NCBI GenBank assembly: GCA_027596075.1
Contig: JADGJC010000084.1
Span: 63,215 to 127,214, forward strand
Direction: 5' to 3'
DNA length: 64,000 nucleotides
Source: Rhizophlyctis rosea
Lineage: Eukaryota; Chytridiomycota; Chytridiomycetes; Rhizophlyctidales; Rhizophlyctidaceae
Below the pieces are notes generated by a model that worked only from the letters and a program-made list of their open reading frames with translations, searched no databases and was not told the origin of the DNA. A program made the translations under genes and the position numbers. Below, in pieces: positions 45,557 through 56,558 of this stretch (the stretch's first letter is position 1; every line of letters starts with the position of its first letter).

Positions 45557-47395
45557 TTAACACTCCGCGGCACATGTAGTACGTTTCGTTTTCGATGAGT
45601 GAGTTTTGTCCTGTAAAAAGCTCTGGTTATGGAAAAACAGTCGACATGTGCATCATGTTGGTGTTCACATACCTTCCTCTGTAAACGATAAACTTCCTCG
45701 TCCCAGAAGTATGCCAGTGCTGACGGATTGTCACTCTCTAACACATCATCCCCCTCATCATCCTCCCCGACCCCTCCATCCTCTTCCCCCTCATATCCCG
45801 CCAAAGCATACATGCTCCCATACCAATGATACGTTCCCTCGACGCTTTGCCCCGCCGCTCCCGCAACGTCCGTGTTTGCAACCCGATAGTCCGCTGCTCG
45901 TGGAATGACAACCGTCCCGCTTGCCACCTCCAACAAAAACCGCAAAGCCCTATCCTTCCCCGCCCATGCCGCCGCGTAAATGGCCGAATCCTTCGACGCA
46001 TGCACATCCGCACCAGCAGCCAATAACATCCGCAAAATTTCGATATGGCCCAGTTCTGCGGCGACCCGTAGATTATCATTGATGCCTTCTAATGTTTCCC
46101 CCCCCGTTCGTAATAGCAAATGAACCAAAGCGATAGCATCTTCAGCGATAGGTTCTCCCAATGCTGGCCGCTCGCTCACCGGGAGCAAATATCCACAATC
46201 AAAGAATAGGTCCACGACGTCGACATGACCCTCCCACACTGCTAACTGCATCGCTTCGCCGCTTCTGGCGTGAGCGTCCGCGCCTGCGTCAAGAAGACAT
46301 CGAACTGTGTGTACGTTTCCATATTTTTCTGCCAATTGTAAAGCTTCATTCGAGTTTGTATGAATGTCGGCACCAGCTTCAAGTAAGGCGAGAACGCCTT
46401 CGTTCCATCCTATCGCAGCGGCTTTCAGCAAACCCTCATCAAAGTAGTCCCTATCCGCTCCCGCTCCAAGCAAAAACCTCAATATGGGCAAATGACGCTG
46501 ACACAGCGCATAATATACCGCCCAGCTTGTAGCGGTGTAAACGTCCGCACCTGCTCGTACCAACATCTCCACCATGTCTAGCCGACAGTACCAAACCGCG
46601 CGCTGCAACGGAAGTTCGTCATCATCACCATGGATGTCGGCGCCTGCTTCCATCAGCATTTCGACCATCTTGAAGTCCCCATTTTTAATGGCACTGCACA
46701 AAAATAGTTCGCCGGTATAATCGTTGACATTGGCACCCGACGCGAGCAATACTCTTGCGGCTTCAATTTGGGAATAAAGAACTGCTATTCGCAACGCCTC
46801 GTCGTCGTTGGCGTGATTGTCGACGCCGTATTCCAACAGCAAATGCAGTATGTCGATATACCCCCAACTTGCTGCTATGATAAGACCGCTATCTCCGTCG
46901 AAATACACTTGCGCTCCCGCCTCCAGAAGTAGTCGCACAATCCCCACATGACCCATCCGCACCACTCTGACCATTATATCCCCATCTCGTGCGTTCACGT
47001 CCGCGCCCGCTTCCAACAACCGCGCAGTACTTTCGAAGCGACCATAGGTCACCGCTCCCCACAAAGCCCCATCACCATATGCGTGTACATCAGCGCCCTC
47101 CTTGAGCAGCATCCACACACCCCGCGCACCCTCGCGCCGCCATCAGAACAAGCACCCAATCTCTTGTCGAGGTTGGCATATCCGACACCAATGCGGCAAG
47201 GACCGTATGTAAGCTCCAGTGAGCGGCCCACAGAGAGCAGGGTGTGATTCCCTGCGTGAAGAGCAACCAGCCCGCGTCCGCCCAGGCCAAGTCGTCAGGA
47301 GAGATCAGAACTCGAGTAAATTTGTTCATGTTTCGTATTGCACGACTGATTCGAGGCGGTGCAAGTCGCGCAATCTGAAGTATGAGCTCGGGCGG
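45557..47395 (-). CDS. F-box-like/ankyrin repeat protein with a frameshift
   Basis: From 47118 down there is a long open exon of ankyrin repeats with unusually regular ALxxAAxxGHxxxVxxLLxAGADV units (about 13): GALWGAVTYGRFESTARLLE, GADVNARDGDIMVRVV and GHVDVVDLFFDCGYLLPV, up to RALRFLLEVASGTV. An acidic tail follows, and a splice (aag|gtatgt at 45676) leads to a short basic exon ending TAA 45559-45557. Upstream in another frame (47395-47110) lie LPPELILQIARLAPPRI, an F-box-like start, and WVLVLMAARGCAG, the first ankyrin helix. The two frames meet at a ggtgtgtgg run; one more GT unit would join them. Ankyrin/F-box proteins are adaptors; no partner can be inferred. An upstream exon near 47.5 kb is possible. 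Confidence 0.75.
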
Positions 47396-47520
47396 GAGTT
47401 TGGGACGATCGGCAACGTTAGGACACTGGCTCGCTGACCGTGCGGTGCAGGCGGTCGAGTTGGGTGCTGCCGTGTTTGCTACAAAGAGGCTCTGTTCGTG
47501 AGATGTCTGCGTTGAGCGTG

Positions 47521-47920
47521 TGACTTCTTTTGTCGCGAAAACTTACAGTCACCGACAAAGGTGCAAGAGACGTCTGTCGGCATTGTACCAATTTGCACAC
47601 AATGAGTTGGCACGGAGTGGTAAGACAGCTGCTAGGAATAATGAGTTTCGCGACTTAGCTGGTTGCCTGATGACTCTGGGAAAGAAGATGGAGCAAATCT
47701 GGTGCGGACTCCAGACTTGAGGAAGGAGTCGAATCAGTGAATCCATCAACGTGGCTTGGACAGTGGCGCATGCAGCAGTCATCCCATTCCAGACACCGAA
47801 CCAAAAACAACCACCACATAGGTAAGAGGGAAGAGGGAGAAGAGGGAAACAAACGCTGTCCAAAGTGAGACTTTAACGGTAGGGCCCCGTGTTGGGTCTG
47901 TATTGAATTCCCTCCTTTCA
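47521..47920. other. intergenic region, 400 bp
   Basis: Between the ankyrin gene and the J-protein gene, both minus. Overlapping short ORFs only. A 60-codon minus ORF near 47.42-47.60 kb with a gtaagt donor could be a first exon of the ankyrin gene. Confidence 0.3.
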
Positions 47921-49375
47921 TCATTTCTTTTCAAACTTATGAAGAGCATCACAGTTAGGCAGGGGCATGTTGACTGCCGCCTGAAGTTTCTTCTGATCAA
48001 CGCTCCAAATCCCTTTTGCCTGCGCTATCTTGTACTGCTGGCGTTGCTTCTCCTCGGCGCATTGATATCGCAGATTCCGCAGCCACTGAATTGACCGGAG
48101 GCGTCAGTCATGATCCAACCATACACATAATATATCCTGTACATACCTGAAACTCAATATCTGCATCCAGCTTTCGTCTCTTACTATCATTGTCCGTCAA
48201 TTTCACTGAACTTCTCTGATCCACCCAATACGGTACACCTTTGGCTACTGTGTGACGCGCGATGTTGTGTGACGGCGTTTTCGTCCATGCGTACGTAGGT
48301 TCGGATTCAGAAAAGATGTTGGAAAACAGAGAAAAGGCGAGGAGTGCAATGAGGGGAAGGAGTTGCAATAATTGTAATAGGCCTGTCCCTTGCGTGGGCT
48401 GCTGCTGTCGTTGAGCGTGGAATCTTTGCCGCGGACCTCCACCGAATTGGTATGTGCGGAAACCGGGCCCAGCTGTGAACGAATGCGTTCGTAATCCTAC
48501 GTATTGAACGAGTTAGGCCCTGAACCGAAGCTAAGCTTTCTCCGGTCCATACCTTGGCCTGACATATCTCCAAAGAACATATTGAATAAATCTTCTGGGC
48601 TAATCTCGGGCTCAAAAGGTCCGCCGCCGCCAAATCCACGGCCCGGGAACCCTCCACCCGCTCCACCGCCTCCACCCCCCCGCGACTCCGGATCTATTCC
48701 AAATCGATCATATTTGTCCTTCTTATCCGAGTCTCCTAGTACTGCAAAAGCGTGTCCAATTGCCTTGAAAGCGTCATCAGTGCCTGGTGCGCCGCACTTG
48801 TCGGGATGATATTGGAGTGCGAGCTAAATTCAACGTCATTGTTAGGGTGGTAAACTCTATGATTATGCACTATTAGGGCCTGAACATACCTTCCTGTATG
48901 CCTTCTTGATTTCCACTTCTGTGCACCCCTTCTCCAACCCCAAAATTGCGTATAGATCCCCCTTCGTCTTACATGCCTTGATCCGTTTGATACCTTCCAC
49001 TTGGTCAGGAGTATATGGCCGGGATGGTGTCGTGTCCTCAGCGGCGGCTGGAGTTGCCGATGTAGATGCTGTACTACGATTTCTCAAATTGGTATCAGCT
49101 GAAGAGGAAGCGGGGGCAGAGGACGAGGAGGACGAGGATGATGGAGTCGAGTTGCCGTGTTTGGTTAAGAAAGCGAGCTGCAAGTTACTAGGTTTAGTGA
49201 TTGAGACAAGAGCTTTGAAGAGACCTTAGCCACTCACCCATTCGTTTGCCTCGTCGGTCTCACACAAAGCAAGAGCCTTCTTTGCAAACTTTACTGCCGC
49301 CTCCGAGTTTCCGGCCTCGAACTTTTGCTTGGAGATCGCCAAACAGCGGTCCGCTTCGTCTTTATTCATTGTCAT
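47921..49375 (-). CDS. DNAJB12/B14-type ER membrane J protein
   Basis: ER tail-spanning Hsp40 that presents membrane clients to Hsp70 and ERAD. The start MTMNKDEADRCLAISKQKF (49375) is the typical NKDEAxRC opening, followed by a TPR-like helix pair and a Ser/Ala linker. The J domain spans two exons: GDLYAILGLEKGCTEVEIKK, then LALQYHPDKCGAPGTDDAFK with the HPD triad and LGDSDKKDKYDRFG. A Gly-rich region follows (about 48.6 kb), then FNMFFGDMSG, one membrane helix (LLPLIALLAFSLFSNIF) and the DUF1977-like luminal end with TPSHNIARHTVAKGVPYWVD. The last exon finishes LHKFEKK, stop TGA 47923-47921. All domain order and length match the family. Confidence 0.92.
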
Positions 49376-49775
49376 TCTGGCGTGTACGTCCGTCGACCCC
49401 GGAGTTCTAAAGATCTAGTGCTGTGCAGCGGTACAAATACTGGAAAAGCACAGTTCAAGTGAGACCGGTTCCTCCAGCGAATTCCGGTTTGGCGGTTGCT
49501 GGTTTATGAGGTTGAGAATGAAAATCGCCGTTGGCGGTTGCAGAAGTGGAGAGGAAGAATATGGTGGACCAACCTGTGTGACCCAAACCCTATGTATCGC
49601 ACAACTTCCTGGCCACGCGAGCGGCGCACAATTGCCATCCGGGCTGAGAGAGACGCCACTTTGGTGTCGTGGCAGCCTTTGGTCGGACTCCTCTTCCCCA
49701 ACGCGTCCTTCACCCACCTTCTTATGCCATCGTTCACTTGCATCTGTACTAGCCACAGCTAGTTTCACAACTGCC
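49376..49775. other. intergenic region, 400 bp
   Basis: Upstream of the J-protein gene. ORFs in several frames on both strands overlap without family resemblance. Presumed promoter. Confidence 0.3.
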
Positions 49776-50294
49776 TATGCAACCACAGTTATTCCCGGTG
49801 ACTCTCACTTTGAGCAAGCCTATGGACGACGCGGAGGACCGAGATTTACAGGCAACTGCCGCTGGTGTGCTTGTCCGGCCCTGGCTGTTGTTCTCCCACG
49901 CTGCCGCTAATTTCGAGGTAAACAGACGAGGCGTAAAAATTTCATAGTATATCTGGTCCCCACTGACCGATACGTATAGTCTCCTATTCGGACGCGCGTT
50001 CGAATGATGCGATATATGTGTGGCCTCCCTCCATCTTCGCCGTCTTGCGCGTCTTCAAACGCGTCGACGCCGAATATCGCAGTGTCTCCACTTCACGAAG
50101 AGACAAACACACGACATCACCGACGGAGCCGGAACGTTCGCGAGGAAAGTGTTGCCGCTGTCGATTCATCGCAGGGAGAGGCTATGGCAGTTGAAGGATC
50201 TGGCGCCACATTGGCAGATTCATCTTGGTCAGCTTGGGTAAGAAGGCTGATGTATCCTTATACATTCGGCCTCTTATGTATTCACAACTCATGA
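49776..50294 (+). CDS. possible small hypothetical gene
   Basis: A frame from ATG 49779 (MQPQLFPVTLTLSKPMDD ... SHAANFE-like end) closes at a possible donor gag|gtaaac (49918). An acceptor tag near 49980 leads either to SPIRTRVRMM... or, one base shifted, to the more structured DAIYVWPPSIFAVLRVF. The frames cannot be chosen with confidence. No family recognised; treat as tentative. Confidence 0.25.
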
Positions 50295-50297
50295 CTT

Positions 50298-51414
50298 TCA
50301 CCATATGCCAGAATGGTTCGCCCGAGACATGAGTTCAGTAGACAGGGTTGCGTCCAGCCTCCACAATACGGCTTTTCTCTTCTCCTCCTGCATACAGGAT
50401 CGGTTCTGCTCCGCGCTATGATTCGAACACGAAACGCGACAATTAGCTGAGACAGGATCTTCCAACAAGTCGCACACTTGCAGCATAAATAGCCACATCA
50501 TCGCGTAGAGTTCAAATAGTAACACCGCCATTGAAACGTGATCTATTATGATATTTTCACGACACATGGATTACATAGTCAAACCTTAGGTAGTCGGCCA
50601 TGGGGATCCAGATTTGTTTAATGTAGCCGTCGCTAGCAAAGGTTAGTTTTCGTGGAAATCAGAACAGTTACCTGCCCATTGGCCAATCGCGGAATCTTGA
50701 TGCAGTACGGTACTGCACAGTGGGCTTTATGAATGAAGGCAATTCACTGTCAATAACGCTTCACGTTGCGAAAAAGTTCCACGGACACGCCGACTCACAT
50801 TGCCTGAACCTTTCTTATGGCAATACGTCGGACGTCCGCAAACATACCAAACCGAGAACCAGGCGCATTGTTCCCAAAGATGAAACGGAAAGGTAGTAAA
50901 ACAACAATGATACAGGAGGCCGAAAATGCCAGAATTCCAACATTGCCCACGGGTTGATAAATTCCCGTAAACGTAGCATGCAGACAGCCGATCCTTGAGA
51001 GCATTCACAATTCGAGCTCCAGGTGTGCAGGTGCTTATTCCATGTGTATGGATCTGACGTTTCCGGTATCCGCCTCCCGTCTCTGCGAATGACCAATCGT
51101 CAATCAACGCAGGCGCCAAAGTCAAATACCTTATCGGTTGGTTTGTTGCAAATGGACGAAAATTTAGCTTGATACTCTTGATGGAATACCCACGTGGGCA
51201 ATTTGGGCCATATGAAGTTTTCTTTTGGTGGCGGCGGAGGTTGTGGCCCGGAAAGAAGAGTTTCTTGAGCTAATGCATTGGCATCTCTTCTCCGGAGAAT
51301 CTGTTGACCGGCGTTAGTGAACTGTTGACGGATAAAATTGATCGGACCTACCACAAAACCTTCCCGCAACTGTTTGTGGCAGCACCAAAGCAACACCCCA
51401 TGGTCGCGGCGCAA
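50298..51414 (-). CDS. small membrane protein, paralogue copy 1
   Basis: Minus-strand exons: a Pro-rich 5' exon (about 51.41-51.13 kb, ...SGPQPPPPPKENFIWPKL). A next exon contains ELRIVNALKDRIGCLHAT and TGIYQPVGNVGILAFSA, leading into the helix CIIVVLLPFRFIFG and ending KVQA at donor gcaat|gtgagt (about 50.80 kb). A third exon reads DGYIKQIWIPMADYLR (about 50.63-50.58 kb). A last exon has the helix MAVLLFELYAMMWLFMLQVC and a Cys-rich end, stop at 50298. The family is not recognised. A diverged second copy lies 4.8 kb away. The join to the last exon is not resolved. Confidence 0.45.
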
Positions 51415-51641
51415 TTATCTGAATTCGCTCGAAAAGTCGGACAATTCCCTCAATGAATCCACTTTATCCCAAAAGGGGATTGATTGCGGCTTGTCGGTGC
51501 ACCTTCCCCATTTGTCAGTGATTGACCAACAGCCACGCATGTCACGTGAAGGCCAGCTGAAGGGTGATCACAAATGGACTCATGTCAATCACGATCGTGT
51601 GACTGGTTTCCAACTCTATATATTGGGATCAACCGCGCCCA

Positions 51642-51928
51642 TGAACCCAACTCCAGCTTTTCCACTTCCCGCTTCCCATTCACCGGTCATGTTCTCATGC
51701 CCGTCAAGAGGGCTCATTCTCTACCACTACGGTCTACTTGAGGATATCAACATGCTCCAGCCGTTTGACAATGGTATGTATTCCCCTTTGTCTGATCCAG
51801 CATCTGCTCTGCGGGCACCAGTTTCCTTGCGTTGGGAGAAGCATTTATGCTGCCACGCCCTGAGTTTTTGGCCAAAATGGGCTCCCGCTCCATGTGCCTG
51901 AGTTGGGTGGGAGGCGCATGCGAAGGTA
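51642..51928 (+). CDS. possible gene fragment abutting repeat element A
   Basis: ATG 51642 follows a TATA-like tctatatatt (51619-51628) and opens MNPTPAFPLPASHSPVMF ... EDINMLQPFDN, ending at donor atg|gtatgt (51775). After an acceptor near 51.82 kb the most coding-like frame reads LGEAFMLPRPEFLAKMGSR and LSWVGGACE, ending at a possible donor gaag|gtaccc (51927), exactly where similarity to element B begins. The two parts are not in phase with each other. It may be a decayed or truncated gene interrupted by the element. Confidence 0.3.
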
Positions 51929-52960
51929 CCCCTAGCTCTATCTCAGGGTCTGGTCTGCGTTCTCTCCATCAGATGATTACGACACCGGAAGGGGCGTCAA
52001 ACGGAGGTTGTCCATGACTTGGTAAAGCCTTGTCAAGCAGCATGGCTAACAGCTCACGAGAGTTGCCGTTGCTGGAGCTCGATGTTTTAGATAGGCAAGG
52101 GACATCAGGGAGGGAGGATCAAATAAGTCCTGTCGATGACAGGCAAGGGATATCAGGAAGGGTGGATCAAATAAGTCCTGTCGATGACAGGCAAGGGATA
52201 TCAGGAAGGGTGGATCAAACAAGTCCTGTCGATGACAGGCAAGGGATACTAGGGAGGGTGGATCAAACAAGTCCTGTCGATGACAGGCAAGGGATGTCGG
52301 GGTGGGAGAACTTCAAGTAACAAGTCCTGTCGATGATAGGCAAGGGACACCGGGGTGGGAGAACTATGATCAACAAGTCCTGTCGATGATAAGCAAGTAT
52401 CACCAGGGAGGGATGAAGGAACATAACAAGTCTTGTCGATGACAAGCACCAGGTTCCAGGACGGGAGGGGATTATATCAAACAAGTCTTGTCGATGACAA
52501 GCATCGTGGTACCGAGGTGGAATGGGTTTTGATGATTGAAAAGTCTTGTCGATGACAAGCATGGGCTACCAGGATGGGGTTGTTACAAAAAGTCTTGTCG
52601 ATGACAAGCACGGGCTACCAGGATGGGGTTGTTACGAAAAGTCTTGTCGACGACAAGCACGGCTTAACGGGATGGAAGGGATGGGACAGAGTTGTGTAAT
52701 GGAATGTGAAAATCAACGCAAAGCGACCGTTACACTCGGTGGCTGCCTTCGGCAGACAAGTATATCTTGTATAATACGTATTGAGTTGGCTAGTAGCCGC
52801 CCACGAGCAGCGAAACCAACATCCTATCGACTTCAATCAAATACAAATATTGTCGCCTGGTGGGCCGACTTCAACTTCACTTCTTATCCTATCATCGTTG
52901 TCTTTCTTGTTCCATCATTGCGCCTCTATCACGCCCAAAACTTTCAGGTCAGTGAATGCG
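51928..52960. mobile_element. repeat element A: dispersed element carrying a hairpin minisatellite
   Basis: Shared with element B (59466-60375). Matching blocks in the same order and orientation are: cccctagctcta (51931; 59468), the caagcagcatggctaac block (52034; 59555), a hairpin minisatellite, the aatgtgaaaatcaacgc block (52702; 60122) with aagcgaccgttacactcggt and ctgcctt[c/t]ggcag, ggctagtagccgcccacg (52788; 60226), and ggtcagtga[a/g]tgc (52947; 60362). No transposase-like ORF and no clear terminal inverted repeat are visible. It may be non-autonomous or a duplicated structured-RNA locus. Confidence 0.6.
52129..52657. repeat. hairpin minisatellite array A (11 units, 48-58 bp)
   Basis: Eleven copies of aagt-C(C/T)TGTC-GAT-GACA(G/A)G-gca occur at starts 52129, 52177, 52225, 52273, 52326, 52379, 52432, 52487, 52545, 52594 and 52643. 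Each is a 6-bp stem with a 3-nt loop. Units 1-4 have CCTGTC/GACAGG; units 7-11 have CTTGTC/GACAAG; units 5 and 6 are intermediates (GATAGG, GATAAG). Spacers are G-rich and drift (gggatatcaggaagggtgg to gggctaccaggatgggg). Confidence 0.9.
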
Positions 52961-53385
52961 ACCGTTGTCATCCACTCCAATTGTCAAGAAATGGTCGTTC
53001 ATGGAGCACATAGACTAGCAGGCTCGTACCCAACACCCGTCGGTCTTCGCCTCCCAGTCCAAATTCATCGACTTTGAACCCACCATCTCCCTCGGCATAA
53101 TTCTTTCCACACCACGACGTCCGCGGCAGCGCCGAGATCACAACCCCCTCCTCCTCCGAGAGTATCAAGTTATTGGACATGAGAATTATGGTTTGGTGGA
53201 TTGTATTTGTGTTTAATACATGAGCGTCTTCCGTGTTGACGCACTTCTGTGTGTTTGATGATGCCAGTAGATGTGTATGTATGAATTGGGTCTTTGAACT
53301 CCACCGAACCTGACCGGCATGATTAACTCAGCTCTTCGTCACGAAAGAAGATGAAGACATGGGATATCAAAACATGCTTTATTCC

Positions 53386-54885
53386 TTACAGTACAGTCCA
53401 AACTAATGCTATATACAAAAAGAATGACCTTCGTCCACGTCTCGCTGCATTGTCGTCGCCTTCAACCAAATCCATCTGAATAGTGTTCATAGGTTCAGCA
53501 CCCGTCGCGTCGGCACCGTAGTTATGCGGAGGTTCTTTGATGGCGAGAATAGCATGCACTGGAAGTACCGTCGATTGCGCTTCCCCGTCACACAATAACC
53601 CACGATCCGACAGCGTGAGAAGATCCGCGGAAATTGGTGAACTACGCGTGAACTGTTCAGAGTACCTCGCTCAGCGCCTTTTACTGGTCGAAAACACGAT
53701 ATCCGCTGAAAACGGATAGTGGTGCATCCTATTGAATAGACCACCGCAGGCCGCGCAACTTAGAGTGTCCATTGATTTTCAACGGAAACAGCGGGCCGAT
53801 GGGGTGGGGGTACTCCTCCGTCCCTTGACAAACTCCGTCGGATGAGAACTTCCCGTTTGCTATTTAAATATGGCGGCTGTGTGACTTTCTCGTGATAGTT
53901 GAGCACAATAACAGAAGCCGCGTCGTTGACAGGTACGTTCATGCGTTCTGGCAGACTGGGTTGGTTTGAGGCGCGTTTTGAAGTCGAGAGAGCAACCAAT
54001 TGCTCGTTTGTCGCCTTTGGTCGTCACTTTGGTGAGGAGTCGTCCACTTCCTGGAAGAATAGCCGGACGCTTTGAAAGGCTGGATGATAGAACAACCAAC
54101 TCGATGTCGCTTCACGCAGATGGAAGGGCTTTCGTTGCAGCTCACTTTTTGATCCGAGCAGTGGTTTAGATTTTCTTGGAAGGCAGGAAAGAGTGGTTTA
54201 GAAACAACGGGTCGGAAGGGTGCCGGCGGCAGTGGACCCTTAGACCCTGCCGACGAGTTGAGCAAATGAGTCACCTCGGCCAGGGGCAACCGAGCGCCAG
54301 AGAGAGGACAAAGTGGTATCTCAATGGTTTTTGACACATCGTGAATCATTGACATTCGATTTTGACGGGGAGACTCATTCCACGTCATTTTTTACCTATA
54401 AATAGCGGGGATATCAAATACAGTGCCTCCATGACAAAGGCACAGCCATGGCGTGACTCAACGGCCTCTCCTCAACTTTCTCACAGGCCAGTATGTAACC
54501 ATCCTGTTCATCACTCATAATACCAAGAAGGGTTACGTACGATAGTTTTGTGGACTGCCAGTACAACTTGTATGCGGTTGAGGGCGTTGACACTAGTGAG
54601 TACCACCTTTGGTTTGTTCGGCGCACTTAGCTTTGCGGTTCCTGATTCCTTGACCGCCCCGCTTTCAGCGGATTCCCTAGTACCTATTATCAATTCATAA
54701 ACCGGGCTTCCACTTTGTTTGCTATGACAGTAGTTATCTTCGTCCGACATATATCGATATGCATAATTGACGAGCAGGTTAGTGAGTTCGACTGCGCTCG
54801 AGAACCCTTTTTCTTGTACGTCAATTGCTTGCGGAGCGGATAACCAAATCTTCACACAGTGCGTTCGCGCCAGACATATAGACAT
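53386..54885 (-). CDS. possible multi-exon hypothetical gene
   Basis: Coding-like minus segments in order: 54885-54545 (MSICLARTHCVKIWLSAPQ ... LAVHKTI at donor atc|gtacgt), about 54388-54150 (MTWNESPRQNRMSMIHDVSK, PLCPLSGARLPLAEVTHLL), about 54010-53762 (NDAASVIVLNYHEKVTQPPY, REVLIRRSLSRDGGVPPP) and about 53680-53386 (SADLLTLSDRGLLCDGEAQS ... FFLYIALVWTVL, a hydrophobic end). The segments are suggestive by composition only; joins were not established and no family is recognised. Confidence 0.3.
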
Positions 54886-55400
54886 TTGACGAATTATCCG
54901 TTATCATCAACGTTCACCGCTCGCAAGTCAAGCTGAAACGTTAGTGACAACTATCAGGTCACAAAATAACACACTGACTAAAACTTCTTCCCACAGTTCG
55001 ATCCTCGAAGGCCACGATGCAACCAACGGCGCATGATAATCAAGTGCTCAGCAGACAAATGACGATAAAAGCGTCAAAGACATTTCATGTATAAGGGGCG
55101 TAGCTGTTGGACATTGTAAAAGGTGGTTTGGCGAAAATTCGGTAAGTTTTGCAGGGGGAAACTATTGCAAAATTTTTGGGGCCGGTTTGTGAGAAATCTG
55201 AGTATGAGGAGCCAATTGGACATGAGAATCGTTGTAACGTGGATGAAGTTGAATATAAATATATAAGCGCAACAACGTCAATGATTTATCGGCGTGACTT
55301 TCGCCAACAATATATTGCCTTGAGTTCGCGCAAGGCGTGTGCACACATTCCCAGGATCAGTCAAACCATTTTGCAGGCACCAAACGCGATCATCGCAGTC
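54886..55400. other. non-coding stretch with a segment duplicated near 60.9 kb
   Basis: About 500 bp without a supported gene. The stretch starting at 55140 (ggtaagttttgcaggggg, aaactattgc) recurs at 60879 (ggtaagttttgcgggggg, aaactattgc) with diverging sequence after it, adding to the signs of segmental duplication in this region. Confidence 0.45.
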
Positions 55401-55509
55401 TGAAACAAGATCAATCATATTGTCAGAATACATGGAATCAGAGGCTTGCTATTTTGTTCATTGGGAACTAGATACTACTACTGTTGCGGGTCCCTGAGGA
55501 TGGTTAGTT

Positions 55510-56242
55510 CTCGCCAGAAGCAAAGCAATCATACCTGCTCATTCGCCAGCCAAGCGGAATTGAAATCGTGATATTGTGTTCGCTGGAATACGAGAGATGG
55601 CAATCTCAGTATCACTTCTCATCATCAAAAGCTCCGTCCACATGTGAACTCACATTGTACTATCCGCTCATCCGCTTCACAATCGACACCGGTGCGCAAA
55701 CCAAACCAAGCACTGGGCGCATCGTTCCAAAGTAAGAGAGAGACGGAAGGTGGTGAACAGCAATGACGCAGAAAGGTCCAAACTTGCCAGTATCCCAACA
55801 TGCTCGCGGGTTGATGAATTCCCGTGAGTGTAGCATGCAGACAGCCAACTTTTTCCAGAGTGTTGGTGGAGCGGAGCTCCTGGAGTGCAGAATTTGGATG
55901 TTGTTTCTGGGCGTCCTCCTTCCTACATGAAGCCAGATCGTCAACGGATGCATGCAAAAACGATGTATACCTAATCTTCATATTGCGTTTGAGGAAACAA
56001 ACACCGATCTTGAACGGCAGTTTCGAGCTTGAGACCAAATATGAAATATAATGGACTGGAATCAGTTTGTTTGGTGGGGGCGGAGGTGTGGCCATTTGGG
56101 GAGGGGTCTTGAGTTGAGTCGTAATATTCCCTCCGGCCAATCTAGGTGTGCGGATGAAAACTGTCAAGATGAGTGGGCAAATACGAAAGCCAAATAACGT
56201 ACCACACATCTTTGCACATTGATCAAACCCCCGCTCGCCCAT
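55510..56242 (-). pseudogene. small membrane protein, paralogue copy 2 (frameshifted)
   Basis: Diverged duplicate of the gene at 50298-51414, in the same orientation. Matching parts are TPPPPPNKLIPVHYI (Pro-rich exon), ELRSTNTLEKVGCLHATL and TGIHQPASM, the donor acaat|gtgagt, and a short exon HNITISIPLGWRMS corresponding to copy 1 YIKQIWIPMADYLR. Relative to copy 1 (cccgtgggcaatgttgg) this copy (cccgcgagcatgttgg) lacks one base, so the helix that follows falls out of frame. Likely decayed; an error in either copy cannot be excluded. Confidence 0.4.
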
Positions 56243-56558
56243 CGCTATCGATCATGATAACATCATGGTTTTCAATGATCTACCACATTGAAACGACAAA
56301 CACCAGGAAAGCCATAAATGTCCGTATATTGACATGTAAAAGACATAGCTACAATCTTTGTTGCCGCAATAAACGCCTAGTCGCATAGAGAGCCCGTCTG
56401 AGATGGAAATAGGGATCAATATTGTTGATGCTCGGATAAAATGAGTAAAGGCTTACCAAAACATCAACGACGCAGACTACTGATTGCCATAGCCATCCCC
56501 ACACCGCCCCATTCCCGATTACTGAGCTGAAGATCAGTTTGGGTATTGCTGATGATCA

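Noticed and set aside
45606..46532. Plus-strand ORFs opposite the ankyrin gene.
   Set aside because: Antisense shadows of a repetitive coding exon; no independent family signal.
47080..47330. A tiny intron of 19 or 25 nt (gt...cgag) to join the ankyrin frames.
   Set aside because: It would delete VLVLMAARGCAG, which is itself the first half of an ankyrin helix; loss of one GT in ggtgtgtgg explains the frames better.
52129..52657. CRISPR array (short palindromic repeats with spacers).
   Set aside because: Spacers are near-identical and drift gradually, the unit period varies, no cas genes are present, and the context is a eukaryotic nuclear genome. It is a minisatellite.
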